This document shows, in pieces, positions 53,111 to 61,265 of a stretch of 64,000 bases of DNA. The DNA is from Caldilineaceae bacterium (GTDB lineage: Bacteria > Chloroflexota > Anaerolineae > Caldilineales > Caldilineaceae). Under the pieces are notes generated by a model, which was not told the origin of the DNA, made no database searches, and saw only the letters and a program-made list of their open reading frames with translations. The translations under genes were made by a program, and so were the position numbers. The stretch lies in NCBI GenBank assembly GCA_026708085.1, contig JAPOVP010000056.1:1-64000 (forward strand). The letters run 5' to 3'. How positions within the stretch are numbered: position 1 is the first letter of the stretch; every line of letters starts with the position of its first letter.

Positions 53111-53932
53111 ATGCTTGAAGCGATCACGTTTGATTTTTGGGATACGATAGCGATCGACGATTCGGACGAGCCGAAGCGGCGCGCGCTGGGGCTGCCGAGC
53201 AAGGCGGACGCCCGGATCGAGCTTTTTGCCAGCCACGTGACGCAGCGGCATCCGCAGATCGCGCATGAGCAGGCGGTGCGGGCGTACCGGCACGCGCATC
53301 AGAATTTTCAGCAGGCGTGGCACGAGGAGCAGCGGACGCCGGGCATGGCGGTGCGGATGTACGATGCCTACGAGTTTCTGGGGCTGCGGCCGGGGCCGGG
53401 GCGGTTTGCGCAGCTGATGCGGGAGGTGGATGCGCTGGTGCGTGAAATCGAGACGATGGAGGTGCGCATCCAGCCGGACTTCACGCCGGGCGTGCATGCG
53501 GCGCTCGAGGAGCTTTCGCTGCATTACAAGCTGGGCATCATTTCGGACACGATCCACACGACCGGCCGCGGGCTGCGCTATCTGCTGCAGCGGCAGGGTC
53601 TGCTGCGCTATTTCAACTACATGCTCTTTTCCGACGAGATCGGCGCGTCCAAGCCGGAATCGGCGGTCTTCCGCCAGGCTGCGCTCGGCCTGGGTGCGGC
53701 GCCGCACCAGATTGTGCACATCGGCGACCGCGAGAGCAACGACGTGGCCGGTCCGCTCTCGATCGGCATGAACGCGATCCTCTTCACCGGCGTCAAGGAC
53801 CGCGGCAGCGCGTCGACGCAGGCCAATGCGGTCTGCGGCACCTTCTCAGCGCTGCCCGGGACGGTGCGCCTCCTCTCCGCCACAATCAGACCGCCTGCCG
53901 GCCCTGGGTCCGAGACGTGGAGCCCTCGCTGA
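53111..53932 (+). CDS. HAD-superfamily hydrolase
   Basis: The 273-residue product has HAD motif I as ITFDFWDTIAID (Asp ~8; the position two residues on is Trp-Asp as in DFWDT members), motif II GIISDTIHTTG (~143), motif III Lys in GASKPESAVF and motif IV HIGDRESNDVAG. It is probably a phosphatase for a small metabolite. The last ~30 residues are low-complexity and overlap the next gene by 16 bp. Heptamers directly precede the start. Confidence 0.83.
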   Translation: MLEAITFDFWDTIAIDDSDEPKRRALGLPSKADARIELFASHVTQRHPQIAHEQAVRAYRHAHQNFQQAWHEEQRTPGMAVRMYDAYEFLGLRPGPGRFAQLMREVDALVREIETMEVRIQPDFTPGVHAALEELSLHYKLGIISDTIHTTGRGLRYLLQRQGLLRYFNYMLFSDEIGASKPESAVFRQAALGLGAAPHQIVHIGDRESNDVAGPLSIGMNAILFTGVKDRGSASTQANAVCGTFSALPGTVRLLSATIRPPAGPGSETWSPR

Positions 53933-55236
53933 ACAGAACATACGAAGCGCTGGCGGCGACGTTCGCCGGCCATTTTCCCGCGCAGCTGAGCGGCCCGCGC
54001 ACGGTCGGTCGCGAGGCCGAGTTTCCCATCGTGGACGGGAGCGGTCGCGCGGCCGACGTCGCGCGGCTGTGGCCCCTGCTGCAGGTGGCGCGGGGCGACA
54101 TTCTGAAGGTCAAGCGCGACGCGGTCAACAGCGAGCTGGTGGTGGGTCTCGACGGCAGCTCGTACAGCTATGCGCTGGAGGTGGGCCGTGGCACGATCGA
54201 GCTGAATGTCGGCCCGTGCGACACGCTTTTCGGGCTGGAAGCGCTGTTCCGCGCGGGGCTGGCGCGGCTGGTGCAGGCGGCGGACCTGCTGGGCTGGCGG
54301 GTGCTGGGATACGGTGTGCAGCCGCTGACGCCGGCGACACGCGCGCTGCTCTCGCCCAAGCAGCGCTACGCGGCGCTGGCCGACGTCATGGGCGACGACT
54401 GGGTGTGGTACACGGTGACGGCGAGCGACCAGCTGCACGTTGACGTGAGCCGCGGCGAGGCGGTGGCGGTGCTCAATTTCGCCAATCTGATGGCGCCGGT
54501 GGTGGTGGCGCTGTGCGCGAATTCGCCGGTCGTTGCCGGCGCGTTGACGGGCAGCTGCTCTAGCCGCGAGGCGCGCATGGTCGATGCCGTGCACGGGCAG
54601 CGGCACGGGATGATCGCGCGGCCGTACGCCGATTTAACCGATTTCGTGGCCAGTCTGAGCGGGATGCGGTCGCTGCTGCGGCGCGAGGGTGAGCGGCTGC
54701 TGCCGGACGGACGGCTTTTCGACGAGGTGCTGGGGGCGGATTACTGCGCGGGAGATACGCTTGCCCCCGGCTGTTTCGAGGCTTTTCTGCTGCACGATCA
54801 TTATGTGTGGCACAGTGCGCGTTTGCGCAGCGCGTACGGGACGGTGGAGCTGCGGCCGGCGTGTCAGCAGCCGCCGCATGAGGCGATGGCCGCGGCTGCG
54901 CTCTACCTGGGGCTGGTGGAGGGGCGGGCGGAGATCACGGACTACGTGCAGGGCGCGCTGTCGCCGGCGGGATACTGGGAGGGCATGATGGAGTACCACC
55001 GCGCGGCGGTGCGCGACGGGCTTGCGGCGGTAGAGCCGGCGGCAGGATTTTTGGCGGAGGTACTGACGCTGGCGGAGAAGGCGCTGGTGCGGCGGGGGCA
55101 GGGTGAGGAGCGGATGCTGGCGCCGTTGTGGGGGCGGTTGGAGCGGGGGGAGAATCCGGCGCAGCGGTTGGCGCGGGTGTTTGGGGCGGAGGGTGTGGCA
55201 GGGTTGGTGCGGGTTTGTGGGGTGGGTTTGGAGTGA
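53917..55236 (+). CDS. Glutamate-cysteine ligase family 2 (GCS2) protein
   Basis: The 439-residue protein starts with GTG. It has the carboxylate-amine ligase motifs TVGREAEFPIVDGSG (~31-45), GRGTIELNVGPCDTL, SDQLHVDVSRGEAV, GSCSSREARM and AYGTVELRPACQQPPHEAMA. These fit GCS2 enzymes that make gamma-glutamylcysteine, the first step to glutathione or ergothioneine. The 16-bp overlap with the HAD gene implies co-translation. Confidence 0.8.
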   Translation: MEPSLNRTYEALAATFAGHFPAQLSGPRTVGREAEFPIVDGSGRAADVARLWPLLQVARGDILKVKRDAVNSELVVGLDGSSYSYALEVGRGTIELNVGPCDTLFGLEALFRAGLARLVQAADLLGWRVLGYGVQPLTPATRALLSPKQRYAALADVMGDDWVWYTVTASDQLHVDVSRGEAVAVLNFANLMAPVVVALCANSPVVAGALTGSCSSREARMVDAVHGQRHGMIARPYADLTDFVASLSGMRSLLRREGERLLPDGRLFDEVLGADYCAGDTLAPGCFEAFLLHDHYVWHSARLRSAYGTVELRPACQQPPHEAMAAAALYLGLVEGRAEITDYVQGALSPAGYWEGMMEYHRAAVRDGLAAVEPAAGFLAEVLTLAEKALVRRGQGEERMLAPLWGRLERGENPAQRLARVFGAEGVAGLVRVCGVGLE

Positions 55237-55256
55237 GAGGGGGGCTGGGCTTTCGC

Positions 55257-55487
55257 TTACTGGCTGGAAGGCGGAACCTCCCGCTCTTCCAGCCTGCATG
55301 CTGCATACGCCAAGGACTGGTCGATATCTTCTTGCTCAAGATAGGGGTAGGCTGCCAGGATCTCTTCGGCTGTCCGGCCGGCCGCCAGGAGGCCTATGAT
55401 GGTTCCAACCGTTACGCGCAGGCCCCGAATGCATGCTTTGCCGCCCATGACGGCGGGGTCGAATGTAATGCGCGGGAATGCTTCCAT
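55257..55487 (-). CDS. DUF433 antitoxin-like protein, no toxin partner
   Basis: The 76-residue protein is a DUF433 (VapB45-like) member: RITFDPAVMGGKACIRGLRV, TVGTIIGLLAAGRTAEEILA, YPYLEQEDIDQSLAYAA. These small HTH proteins usually precede a DUF5615 PIN-like toxin. Here its 3' end is followed within ~20 bp by the end of the GCS2 gene, so there is no partner. Confidence 0.88.
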   Translation of the reverse strand: MEAFPRITFDPAVMGGKACIRGLRVTVGTIIGLLAAGRTAEEILAAYPYLEQEDIDQSLAYAACRLEEREVPPSSQ

Positions 55488-55998
55488 GATCTGCTTTTGT
55501 GCCTGTGTGCCATGCGCGCGGCACCGCAGTCCTTACTGTATGTCGTGATTGTATCGCTGTGATTGTATCTACGATGCAAGAGGGATGCAATTCTGACGCA
55601 GGGAGCGGCGCGGCGGGGTTTGCGCGTCGTTCCGCTACACCCTCAGCCCTTCGTTCTGCCTTTTGGGGAAAAGTAGATGCATAAAGGCGGACAAAGCGCC
55701 GCGCCGAACTTTTTCTCAACAAGAAGCTGGTGAATGAAGCGCCGGAAGTGCGGTTGTCTACTGTCATCCGCTGTGATACCGTACTCCTATTTTCCGCGTC
55801 GCGTCAGGCCGGCCCCGGCCATGCGCCGTTGTCGAGCCGGAGCGGGCGCAAGCGCACGGCGGCTCGCTGGAAAGTTCAGGGCATGACAGTGGTCCCTCCA
55901 GTGCTGCGGGGCCCGCTTCGGCCGGAGAGCAGAAAGTCCAGATTGGGTTTCAGACGGGAGGCCGGGTAAGGGCCGCGTTTGAGGCTGGAGCAAGCAAA
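55488..55998. other. 511-bp spacer, nothing recognised
   Basis: The region contains a GATTGTATC direct repeat (55548-55556 and 55561-55569) and GC-rich sequence, but no gene, hairpin terminator or repeat element that I can name. Confidence 0.4.
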
Positions 55999-57294
55999 TT
56001 GACAACTGATATTTTTCGCAGAGCAGCCGCCTGGCTGGAAACTGCTTTGGCCGGATCGCTAGCGCCTCCGGTGCGCCGCGTCATGCACATTGAGCTCTCG
56101 ATGTCGCTGGCCTATGGCGTGTTCTACGCCACGATCATCCCCTTCACGCAGGTTGTTTTGCGGCGCCAGGGCGCCACCGTCGAGATGCTGGCGATTTACA
56201 CGGCGCTCCTCTTCCTCGGCTCGGTCTTCACCTCTTTCAGCATCGTGCTGATGCGCCGCCGCCGCACCGTAAACATCATCATCTACTGCTGGCTGTTGGG
56301 ACGTTCGCTCTTTCTGCTGACCGCCTTCACATCGGGGGCCGTGCCGCTGATGGCGTTCGGTATCATTTTCTGGGTGACCGAGGAGTTTGTCGTCCCGGCC
56401 TATACGCGTGTCATCCAGAGGATATATCCCGAAAGCGGGCGGGGCAAGGTGATGTCGTCGGTGCGCATGGGGAGGGTGTCGGTCATCCTTCTGGTCACGC
56501 CGCTGGCCGGTTGGGCGCTGGACAAGGTGGGCTACCAGGTCCTCTTTCCGATCGCCGCGCTCTTCGGCATCCTGGCCACATATCTCTTCACCCGCATCCA
56601 GATAGACGAGGGGGAGCTGCCGCCGCGGCAGACCAGGGCTTTCGCAGAACTGTGGCAGATCGTACGGACGGACCGGAACTTTGCCGTCTATCTGTTTAGC
56701 TACACGCTGTTCGGGCTGGGTGGGATGATGGCGTGGCCGCTCTACCCGCTGGTGCAGGTGGACCGCCTGCAGCTTTCTTACTCGCAGATCGGCCTCCTGG
56801 GCCTGGTCGAGTCGCTCACATGGTGCCTGAGCTATCTGCTGTGGGGCCGGACGATCGACCGGCGCGGCGGTCTGTTCGTGGTACGCGCGATCTGCGCCAT
56901 TTCGATCGTAGTCCCTTTCAGCTACATGTCGGCGCAGAATCTGTGGATGCTGCTGCCTTCCGCGATCGCGGGCGGGCTGGTGATGGCCGGTTTCGAGTTG
57001 GGACGGATCAGCGCGGGCATCCAGCTGGCCGATCCGGAGCGGGTCACAGAGTACGCTGCTTTGCAGTCTACAGTACTCGGGTTGCGCGGCCTGGTTGCGC
57101 CGCTGATCACGATCGGACTGCTCCGCCTGGGCGTGTCGCACAACGCCATCTTTTTGCTCAGCGCGCTCTGTCTGGTGCTGGGCTGGCTCGCTTTCGCACG
57201 CGTGCGCGCGCCCACGCCGGGGGACAAGGGCTACAGCGAACGGCAGAAGCTGCGCTACCGCTGGCCCTTTTGGCGGCGGATCCCGCGGGTATGA
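55999..57294 (+). CDS. Major facilitator superfamily transporter
   Basis: The start is TTG at 55999 with GGAG eight bases upstream. The 431-residue protein has about twelve hydrophobic segments in two halves, with the loop RMGRVSVILLVTPLAGWALD and the second-half motif LLWGRTIDRRGGLFV resembling the MFS GxxxDRxGRR loop. The C-terminus is basic (RQKLRYRWPFWRRIPRV). The substrate is unknown; no partner genes are adjacent. Confidence 0.82.
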   Translation: MTTDIFRRAAAWLETALAGSLAPPVRRVMHIELSMSLAYGVFYATIIPFTQVVLRRQGATVEMLAIYTALLFLGSVFTSFSIVLMRRRRTVNIIIYCWLLGRSLFLLTAFTSGAVPLMAFGIIFWVTEEFVVPAYTRVIQRIYPESGRGKVMSSVRMGRVSVILLVTPLAGWALDKVGYQVLFPIAALFGILATYLFTRIQIDEGELPPRQTRAFAELWQIVRTDRNFAVYLFSYTLFGLGGMMAWPLYPLVQVDRLQLSYSQIGLLGLVESLTWCLSYLLWGRTIDRRGGLFVVRAICAISIVVPFSYMSAQNLWMLLPSAIAGGLVMAGFELGRISAGIQLADPERVTEYAALQSTVLGLRGLVAPLITIGLLRLGVSHNAIFLLSALCLVLGWLAFARVRAPTPGDKGYSERQKLRYRWPFWRRIPRV

Positions 57295-57348
57295 TGGGGA
57301 TGTGCTGGGGAGGTTGGGGAAAGCCGGCAGCGCACAGATGGAGATAGT

Positions 57349-57426
57349 TCAGATGGGTAATTCCCCGTACTCACCGGGCCGCATCCGGTTGACAGCAGCC
57401 TGCACGTCGTCAAACAGAATCTTCAT
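57349..57426 (-). pseudogene. DUF5615-type toxin reduced to its two ends
   Basis: The 25-codon frame starts ATG overlapping the DUF433 stop by 4 bp, exactly where the toxin gene belongs. It reads MKILFD, the invariant start of DUF5615 toxins, then at once VQAAVNRMRPGEYGEL, which resembles their C-terminal end. About 80 central residues are missing. This suggests an internal deletion of the toxin. Confidence 0.6.
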
Positions 57427-57650
57427 GAATCGGTGGGCACTGTCAAGGCCCTGACTGCCTGCTCCAGCGCAGCTTCTGCCAGCCATCTTTCTACACCGGG
57501 AAACCACTCCAGAAACTGCTCTACGCTGGCTCCGTCGCGCAGATTTTCGAAAAGAGCGGACACGGGCACACGCGTGCCTTGAAACACCCAGGCCCCGCCG
57601 AGTCTGTCCGCGTGTCGTTCGACAGCCTTGCACGAATCCCAGTCTGTCAT
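57423..57650 (-). CDS. DUF433 antitoxin
   Basis: The 75-residue protein has the DUF433 core LGGAWVFQGTRVPVSALFEN, LRDGASVEQFLEWFPGVERW. AAAGGAGAAAA lies just before the start at 57650. It would bind a DUF5615 toxin, but only a stub of that gene follows. Confidence 0.88.
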   Translation of the reverse strand: MTDWDSCKAVERHADRLGGAWVFQGTRVPVSALFENLRDGASVEQFLEWFPGVERWLAEAALEQAVRALTVPTDS

Positions 57651-58133
57651 ACGGTTTTCTCCTTTTCACAGCGCCGGCGGTGCAGGTGGAGTGTCATCTG
57701 CTCTCCGCCGCGATGGACGCCCGTCCAATCACCTTTAATGGGGATGTAGCGGCAACGATCCGGTCGTCAGGTACTCCTTACCGTCTCTTCTGGCGCGATT
57801 CGGCATGAGACAAGCTTTCCTGCGCTCTCCCTGGAGTATATCTTACCGGCTCGATTCAGACGCGAGACAGTTGTCGGATGGGTACGCAGGCCTGCAGAAC
57901 GGTCCGGTTTCGGCGCAGCGCGGCTGCCTCTGTGGATTCTTCCCCGAGAAAGAGCGGGTCGAATTCGATGCGTAGGGCATTCAGGGTGGCTGCCCGATCC
58001 TCCCCGTGCACCCCGGAACAGCCCGCCCGGAGGAGGGCAAATGGATTGATCTGCCTACCCAGTGCTATGATAACTCGATACCTTTCAATGGAGGACAGGT
58101 GCCGCAAGCATAGGCTGGGAAAAGGTGCGTAAC
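57651..58133. other. 483-bp spacer between divergent genes
   Basis: No gene is supported. A minus-strand frame at 57856-58146 (96 codons) has no recognisable family and overlaps the start of the next gene. AAAAGG at 58120-58125 is the ribosome-binding site of the ATPase gene. Confidence 0.45.
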
Positions 58134-59264
58134 ATGTATACCTCATTCGGCATCAAGAACTTTCGCTGCATAGAGGAGTTGAGCGTCGGGCCGCTGGCCC
58201 GGGTCAACTTGATTGCAGGAAAGAACAACATGGGTAAGACAGCGCTTTTGGAAGCGTTGTGGCTATACTCTGGCCCGAATCTTCCTGACCTCGGCGACCG
58301 GCTTGCCAGGTTCCGCGGTATTCCCGGTCAGGATCCGGGGCGATTGTTGCATGATCTTTTCTTTGGCTTTGACGAGCAACGCACGATCTTACTGGCGGCA
58401 AATGGTGTCGATGGGGTCTGCAAAGGCATTCTCAATATCAGATCACAGATGCGAGAAGACGTGGTTACCGCGGTTCCTGCATCTGATTCTCCTTCCACCC
58501 CGCCGCGCGGCTCGCAAGAGACCGATGTTTCAGCCGTTTCAGATACCGCAATCGTTCTCGACTATATTGACGAGAACGCTCAAACACATATCTCGTCAGG
58601 CTGGTGGGTGAGGGCAGAGGGGCAGTCCGTTCAACTTGGAACCAATGCCACGATGACGCTTACACACGGAGGAATGACAGGACAGGACGCAAAGACGCCA
58701 AGCCGCCCATCGAATATTTTCCTTAGCGCCCGCCAACGAACGGGCCCCGAGGAGGATGTCAGGCGTTTCGGAGATGCGGAACTAGAGGGGTATGCTGACC
58801 GCCTTGCGAACTGTCTAAGGAGGGTCGATCCGCGAATAGAACGATTGTTGACGATTGCAGCCTTGCCTGCCCCGATGGTATACGCGGATGCCGGACTTAG
58901 CCGCCCCGTCCCTATCGGCTTTTTGGGTGATGGAGTGAGTAGACTGCTGTCAATGGCGCTCGCTTTCCGCGAAGCCCGAAAGGGAATAATCCTGATTGAC
59001 GAAGTGGAAAACGGCCTGCACCATAGCGTCCTGAAGAACGTGTGGGAGGCGTTGAACTGGCTCTCGAAAGAGTTCGAGGTGCAGGTCTTTGCAACAACCC
59101 ACAGCCAGGAGTGCATGGAGGCCGCTCGCGACGCCTTTACCTCCACCGAGGACGAGGACTTTCACATCCATCGTCTCACTTTGCGGGACGAGCAGATTGC
59201 TGCGACTACTTATCCATTCGAGGATCTTGATTTTGCCCTGGACTACGGAACGGAATTGCGTTAA
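58134..59264 (+). CDS. AAA ATPase of the OLD/AbiL-like defence type
   Basis: ATG at 58134, nine bases after AAAAGG, is preferred to an in-frame GTG at 58125. The ~376-residue product has an SMC/ABC-like ATPase: SFGIKNFRCIEELSVGPLAR, Walker A AGKNNMGKTALLEALW (~28), the signature-like LGDGVSRLLSMALAF and Walker B IILIDEVENGLHH (~286), then QVFATTHSQECME. There is no TOPRIM domain inside. Such ATPases usually work with a small TOPRIM or DUF3226 effector encoded next; here the following gene is a remnant overlapping the stop by 1 bp. It may therefore be non-functional as a defence system. Confidence 0.82.
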   Translation: MYTSFGIKNFRCIEELSVGPLARVNLIAGKNNMGKTALLEALWLYSGPNLPDLGDRLARFRGIPGQDPGRLLHDLFFGFDEQRTILLAANGVDGVCKGILNIRSQMREDVVTAVPASDSPSTPPRGSQETDVSAVSDTAIVLDYIDENAQTHISSGWWVRAEGQSVQLGTNATMTLTHGGMTGQDAKTPSRPSNIFLSARQRTGPEEDVRRFGDAELEGYADRLANCLRRVDPRIERLLTIAALPAPMVYADAGLSRPVPIGFLGDGVSRLLSMALAFREARKGIILIDEVENGLHHSVLKNVWEALNWLSKEFEVQVFATTHSQECMEAARDAFTSTEDEDFHIHRLTLRDEQIAATTYPFEDLDFALDYGTELR

Positions 59265-59436
59265 TGCCGGAAAACCCCCCTTTCCTTTTCCGTGATATGG
59301 AAGTCGCAACTTTGCTGCAGTCGGAAGGGGCAATCAAGATCCCGGCCTGCGGCTCGGCGAAGCCGCTGAAGCTGGCGTGTGGGACTGGGAGGCTCCGGCG
59401 TTTCGGCAAATGGTCGAATTTCTGCAAAACCTGTAG
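59264..59436 (+). pseudogene. Collapsed partner gene (DUF3226-like ends) after the ATPase
   Basis: The ATG overlaps the ATPase stop (TAATG). It encodes MPENPPFLF and then leaves any family pattern. In a shifted frame the segment ends with DPGLRLGEAAEAGVWDWEAP, then AFRQMVEFLQNL before a stop at 59434, which resembles the C-terminus of DUF3226/TOPRIM-type partners. The likely history is a large internal deletion leaving the two ends out of frame. Confidence 0.45.
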
Positions 59437-59555
59437 CCCTCACACGCCCGAATTATGTGCCCGTAGGATAGGTCAGCCCAACGCAGTGTGTCTCTTGTAA
59501 GACCGTCTCCAAGACGCGGTAATCGCTGATTCTCGCGCCACATTTGCCAGCGCCA

Positions 59556-59858
59556 ATGCCCGGCCAGCTCTTCACCACCTACTTTCTCGAAGAGGGCATC
59601 CTCCGCACCGATGCCTGGCAGGAAGCCCTGTCGCAGCCCGCGGAGCTCGAGTCCTTCCGCGCGCAGGCGCTCGCCCTGCTCGACAATGCGGCCGGCTTTC
59701 ACTCGATCAACGAGGCCTCGACCGAGCAGGAGCTGATCCGCCCCCTGCTGGATCTGCTCGGCTGGGGCGACTACCTGCCGCAGCAGGGCAGCGACAGCAA
59801 CAAGGACATCCCCGACCATCTGCTGTTCGGTGACGCGAATGTGCAGGTGGCGATCTGA
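59556..59858 (+). pseudogene. N-terminal fragment of an Eco57I-class restriction-methylase
   Basis: The 100 residues include MPGQLFTTYFLEEGILRTDA, FHSINEASTEQELIRPLLDL and LGWGDYLPQQGSDSNKDIPD, typical of the N-terminus of large Type IIG/Eco57I-type enzymes. The frame stops at NVQVAI and no methylase motifs follow. The other >900 residues are missing. Confidence 0.7.
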
Positions 59859-60124
59859 GGGCGGACGACGGCGCCGCATCAGGGTCTCTCGGCTTGTGCC
59901 CGCGCTCGTTGTGCCCAGGGGACATGTCGGGGATCTCGCGCCGGTTGGGACTTATCAGCCTAGTGCAGCAGGGAATGAACAGGCCGCCGGCCGAGCGGAC
60001 GGCAGCTTGATTCATTACTGAGAGCGTGTTTTCACCTTTTTCAAGCTCAGAACAATCCGATTCCTCTCTGGCGGCAGTCATTCACCGCGGCCTGCGCCAA
60101 CCTGAACTGCTCTATTAAAGCAGC
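59859..60124. other. 266-bp spacer, nothing recognised
   Basis: No gene, repeat or strong hairpin is visible in this stretch. Confidence 0.4.
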
Positions 60125-60265
60125 TCATTCCGAGGCCGAAGATGGTGTCATATTGTGCTCTCGAAGATAGGCATTTGCCTCGTCAAAAGTAAGTACCCTC
60201 TGGAAAGACGCGGATTCCTCTTCGACTTTCTGAAAATACTCGAACAGATCTTCAGTAGAAAGCAT
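60125..60265 (-). CDS. 46-residue protein of unknown function
   Basis: The start at 60265 has the strong site AGGAGGAGAG upstream; the longer upstream frame is not needed. The product is acidic and helical: MLSTEDLFEYFQKVEEESAS, FQRVLTFDEANAYLREHNMT. It resembles small antitoxin-like or regulatory peptides only in size and charge. A 22-bp palindrome lies 50 bp upstream. Confidence 0.6.
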   Translation of the reverse strand: MLSTEDLFEYFQKVEEESASFQRVLTFDEANAYLREHNMTPSSASE

Positions 60266-60314
60266 GATGCTCTCCTCCTGACTTGGAGAGCACCTGCTTG
60301 ACCCATACCCCCAA

Positions 60315-60336
60315 TTGACAGCCGCGCGGCCGTCAA
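60315..60336. promoter_or_regulatory. 22-bp near-perfect palindrome upstream of the small gene
   Basis: TTGACAGCCGC pairs with GCGGCCGTCAA across the dyad with a single mismatched pair. It is placed where an operator for the minus-strand gene at 60265 would be, and the TTGAC ends also resemble -35 elements in both directions. Confidence 0.5.
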
Positions 60337-60383
60337 CTATACTCATTAACAGGACGCAAAACGTCCGTGTTGATATGAGAGGG

Positions 60384-60427
60384 GCACCTGTTTGGTTGTT
60401 GGGCCAGAGCAGGTGCTTCTCATTTTT
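60384..60427 (+). terminator. Hairpin GCACCTG/CAGGTGC followed by a T-run
   Basis: GCACCTG (60384-60390) pairs with CAGGTGC (60410-60416); GAGA and TTCTC extend the stem, then CATTTTT. AGCACCTGCT also occurs at 60285-60294 next to the small gene's ribosome-binding site, so the right arm could pair there. Confidence 0.5.
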
Positions 60428-60530
60428 ACGGGCGAATTTGCCCAAGGGAATTACACCATTGGCTTAGTCGAAGTTGGTGCTTGGCATAACCCCCTCCCCT
60501 GCTGAACATTCTACATTTGCGTTTCAGTAC

Positions 60531-60667
60531 CACTGTGGTAGATTGCGCTCACCACAGCACAAATTGAGCCCGATAGAAAGCGTCAATCCGACAGGCGGAC
60601 GTATTGCGTCCCCTTGTTGGCTGTCGGGCTCATGGTGCTGTGGTAGCGTCCATCTGTCGACTACCAC
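60531..60667 (+). ncRNA. Structured leader with mutually exclusive stems
   Basis: Outer stem CCACAGCAC (60552-60560)/GTGCTGTGG (60635-60643), second stem GAGCCCGA (60566-60573)/TCGGGCTC (60624-60631) and inner stem GGACG (60597-60601)/CGTCC (60607-60611) nest cleanly. CCGACAG (60588-60594) can instead pair with CTGTCGG (60621-60627), competing with the second stem. GTGGTAG (60640-60646) can pair with CTACCAC (60661-60667), just before the ribosome-binding site, competing with the outer stem. GTGGTAG is also present at 60535-60541. This is the layout of a regulatory leader for the gene at 60683. No known riboswitch class is recognised. Confidence 0.5.
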
Positions 60668-60682
60668 CAAGGGGGCACCACT

Positions 60683-60901
60683 ATGTCCAGCGACTTGCCG
60701 ACGGGAGCGGATGGAAACGGAGGTTCGGGCTGCGGAACGCTTATGTTCGTGTGCGGATGGGTTTTCAACATATCTCTGGTATTTATGTTTGTAGTTAGTT
60801 TCTCTCCAGTTTTGCTTGTGGTGTGTCTGGTGACGGGGTCGATCTGGCTACTATGCTTGCTATTTGCGATATTCGGCGGTGGAGCTAAAGACAGACGGTA
60901 A
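60683..60901 (+). CDS. 72-residue membrane protein
   Basis: AAGGGGGC (60669-60676) lies seven bases before the ATG. The product has a polar Gly-rich N-terminus, then two hydrophobic helices (GTLMFVCGWVFNISLVFMFV and VLLVVCLVTGSIWLLCLLFA) and a basic end (GAKDRR). It fits a small inner-membrane protein. Its family is unknown; the defence-island setting and structured leader suggest an effector or stress peptide, but this is inference. Confidence 0.6.
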   Translation: MSSDLPTGADGNGGSGCGTLMFVCGWVFNISLVFMFVVSFSPVLLVVCLVTGSIWLLCLLFAIFGGGAKDRR

Positions 60902-60995
60902 GAGGAGATGATGGAGGAGTGGCAAGAACAGGATTGGATGCGAGACCGTTGACGGCAAACGTGTGATTTCGGGCCTCGCACCTATCGAATAGCCC

Positions 60996-61024
60996 TTGAC
61001 AACAGCCTTGAAATGGTGTAATAT
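60996..61024 (+). promoter_or_regulatory. Sigma-70 promoter of the terminase-like operon
   Basis: TTGACA (60996-61001) and TAATAT (61019-61024) are separated by 17 bp, close to the consensus. Transcription would begin near 61031, giving a leader of ~235 nt. Confidence 0.7.
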
Positions 61025-61030
61025 GGCAGT

Positions 61031-61265
61031 TAGCTGACCGAGAGACCCAAAATCTCTCCAACAGCAACAACCAAATCGAAGGACCCCCTGTTCAAACCTG
61101 GGGGAAGGGCCACCGCCAATAGGCATCCGCCCACTCCCCAATCAGGTACAGGCGCTCCGCTTTCTTGCCGGTGTACCCACGCAAGTTCGCAATTCTGGAA
61201 CACGCGTCGCTTCACCGGCCAAGGCGGGGCTTTTTTGTTTCCCCGCGAAAGGTACGAGGCATACC
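61031..61265 (+). other. 235-nt leader of the terminase-like operon
   Basis: The leader contains a hairpin CCCCC/GGGGG (61084-61108) and a GCGGGG (61224-61229)/CCCCGC (61241-61246) stem with a T-rich loop 20 bp before the start codon. No known riboswitch or ribosomal-leader motif is recognised. The second hairpin may control access to the start. Confidence 0.4.

Noticed and set aside
57856-58146. 96-codon minus-strand gene
   Set aside because: It overlaps the start region of the ATPase, lacks a convincing ribosome-binding site and resembles nothing known to me.
61031-61265. Known riboswitch or tRNA-like structure in the leader
   Set aside because: Hairpins are present but no tRNA arms or conserved riboswitch core could be matched.
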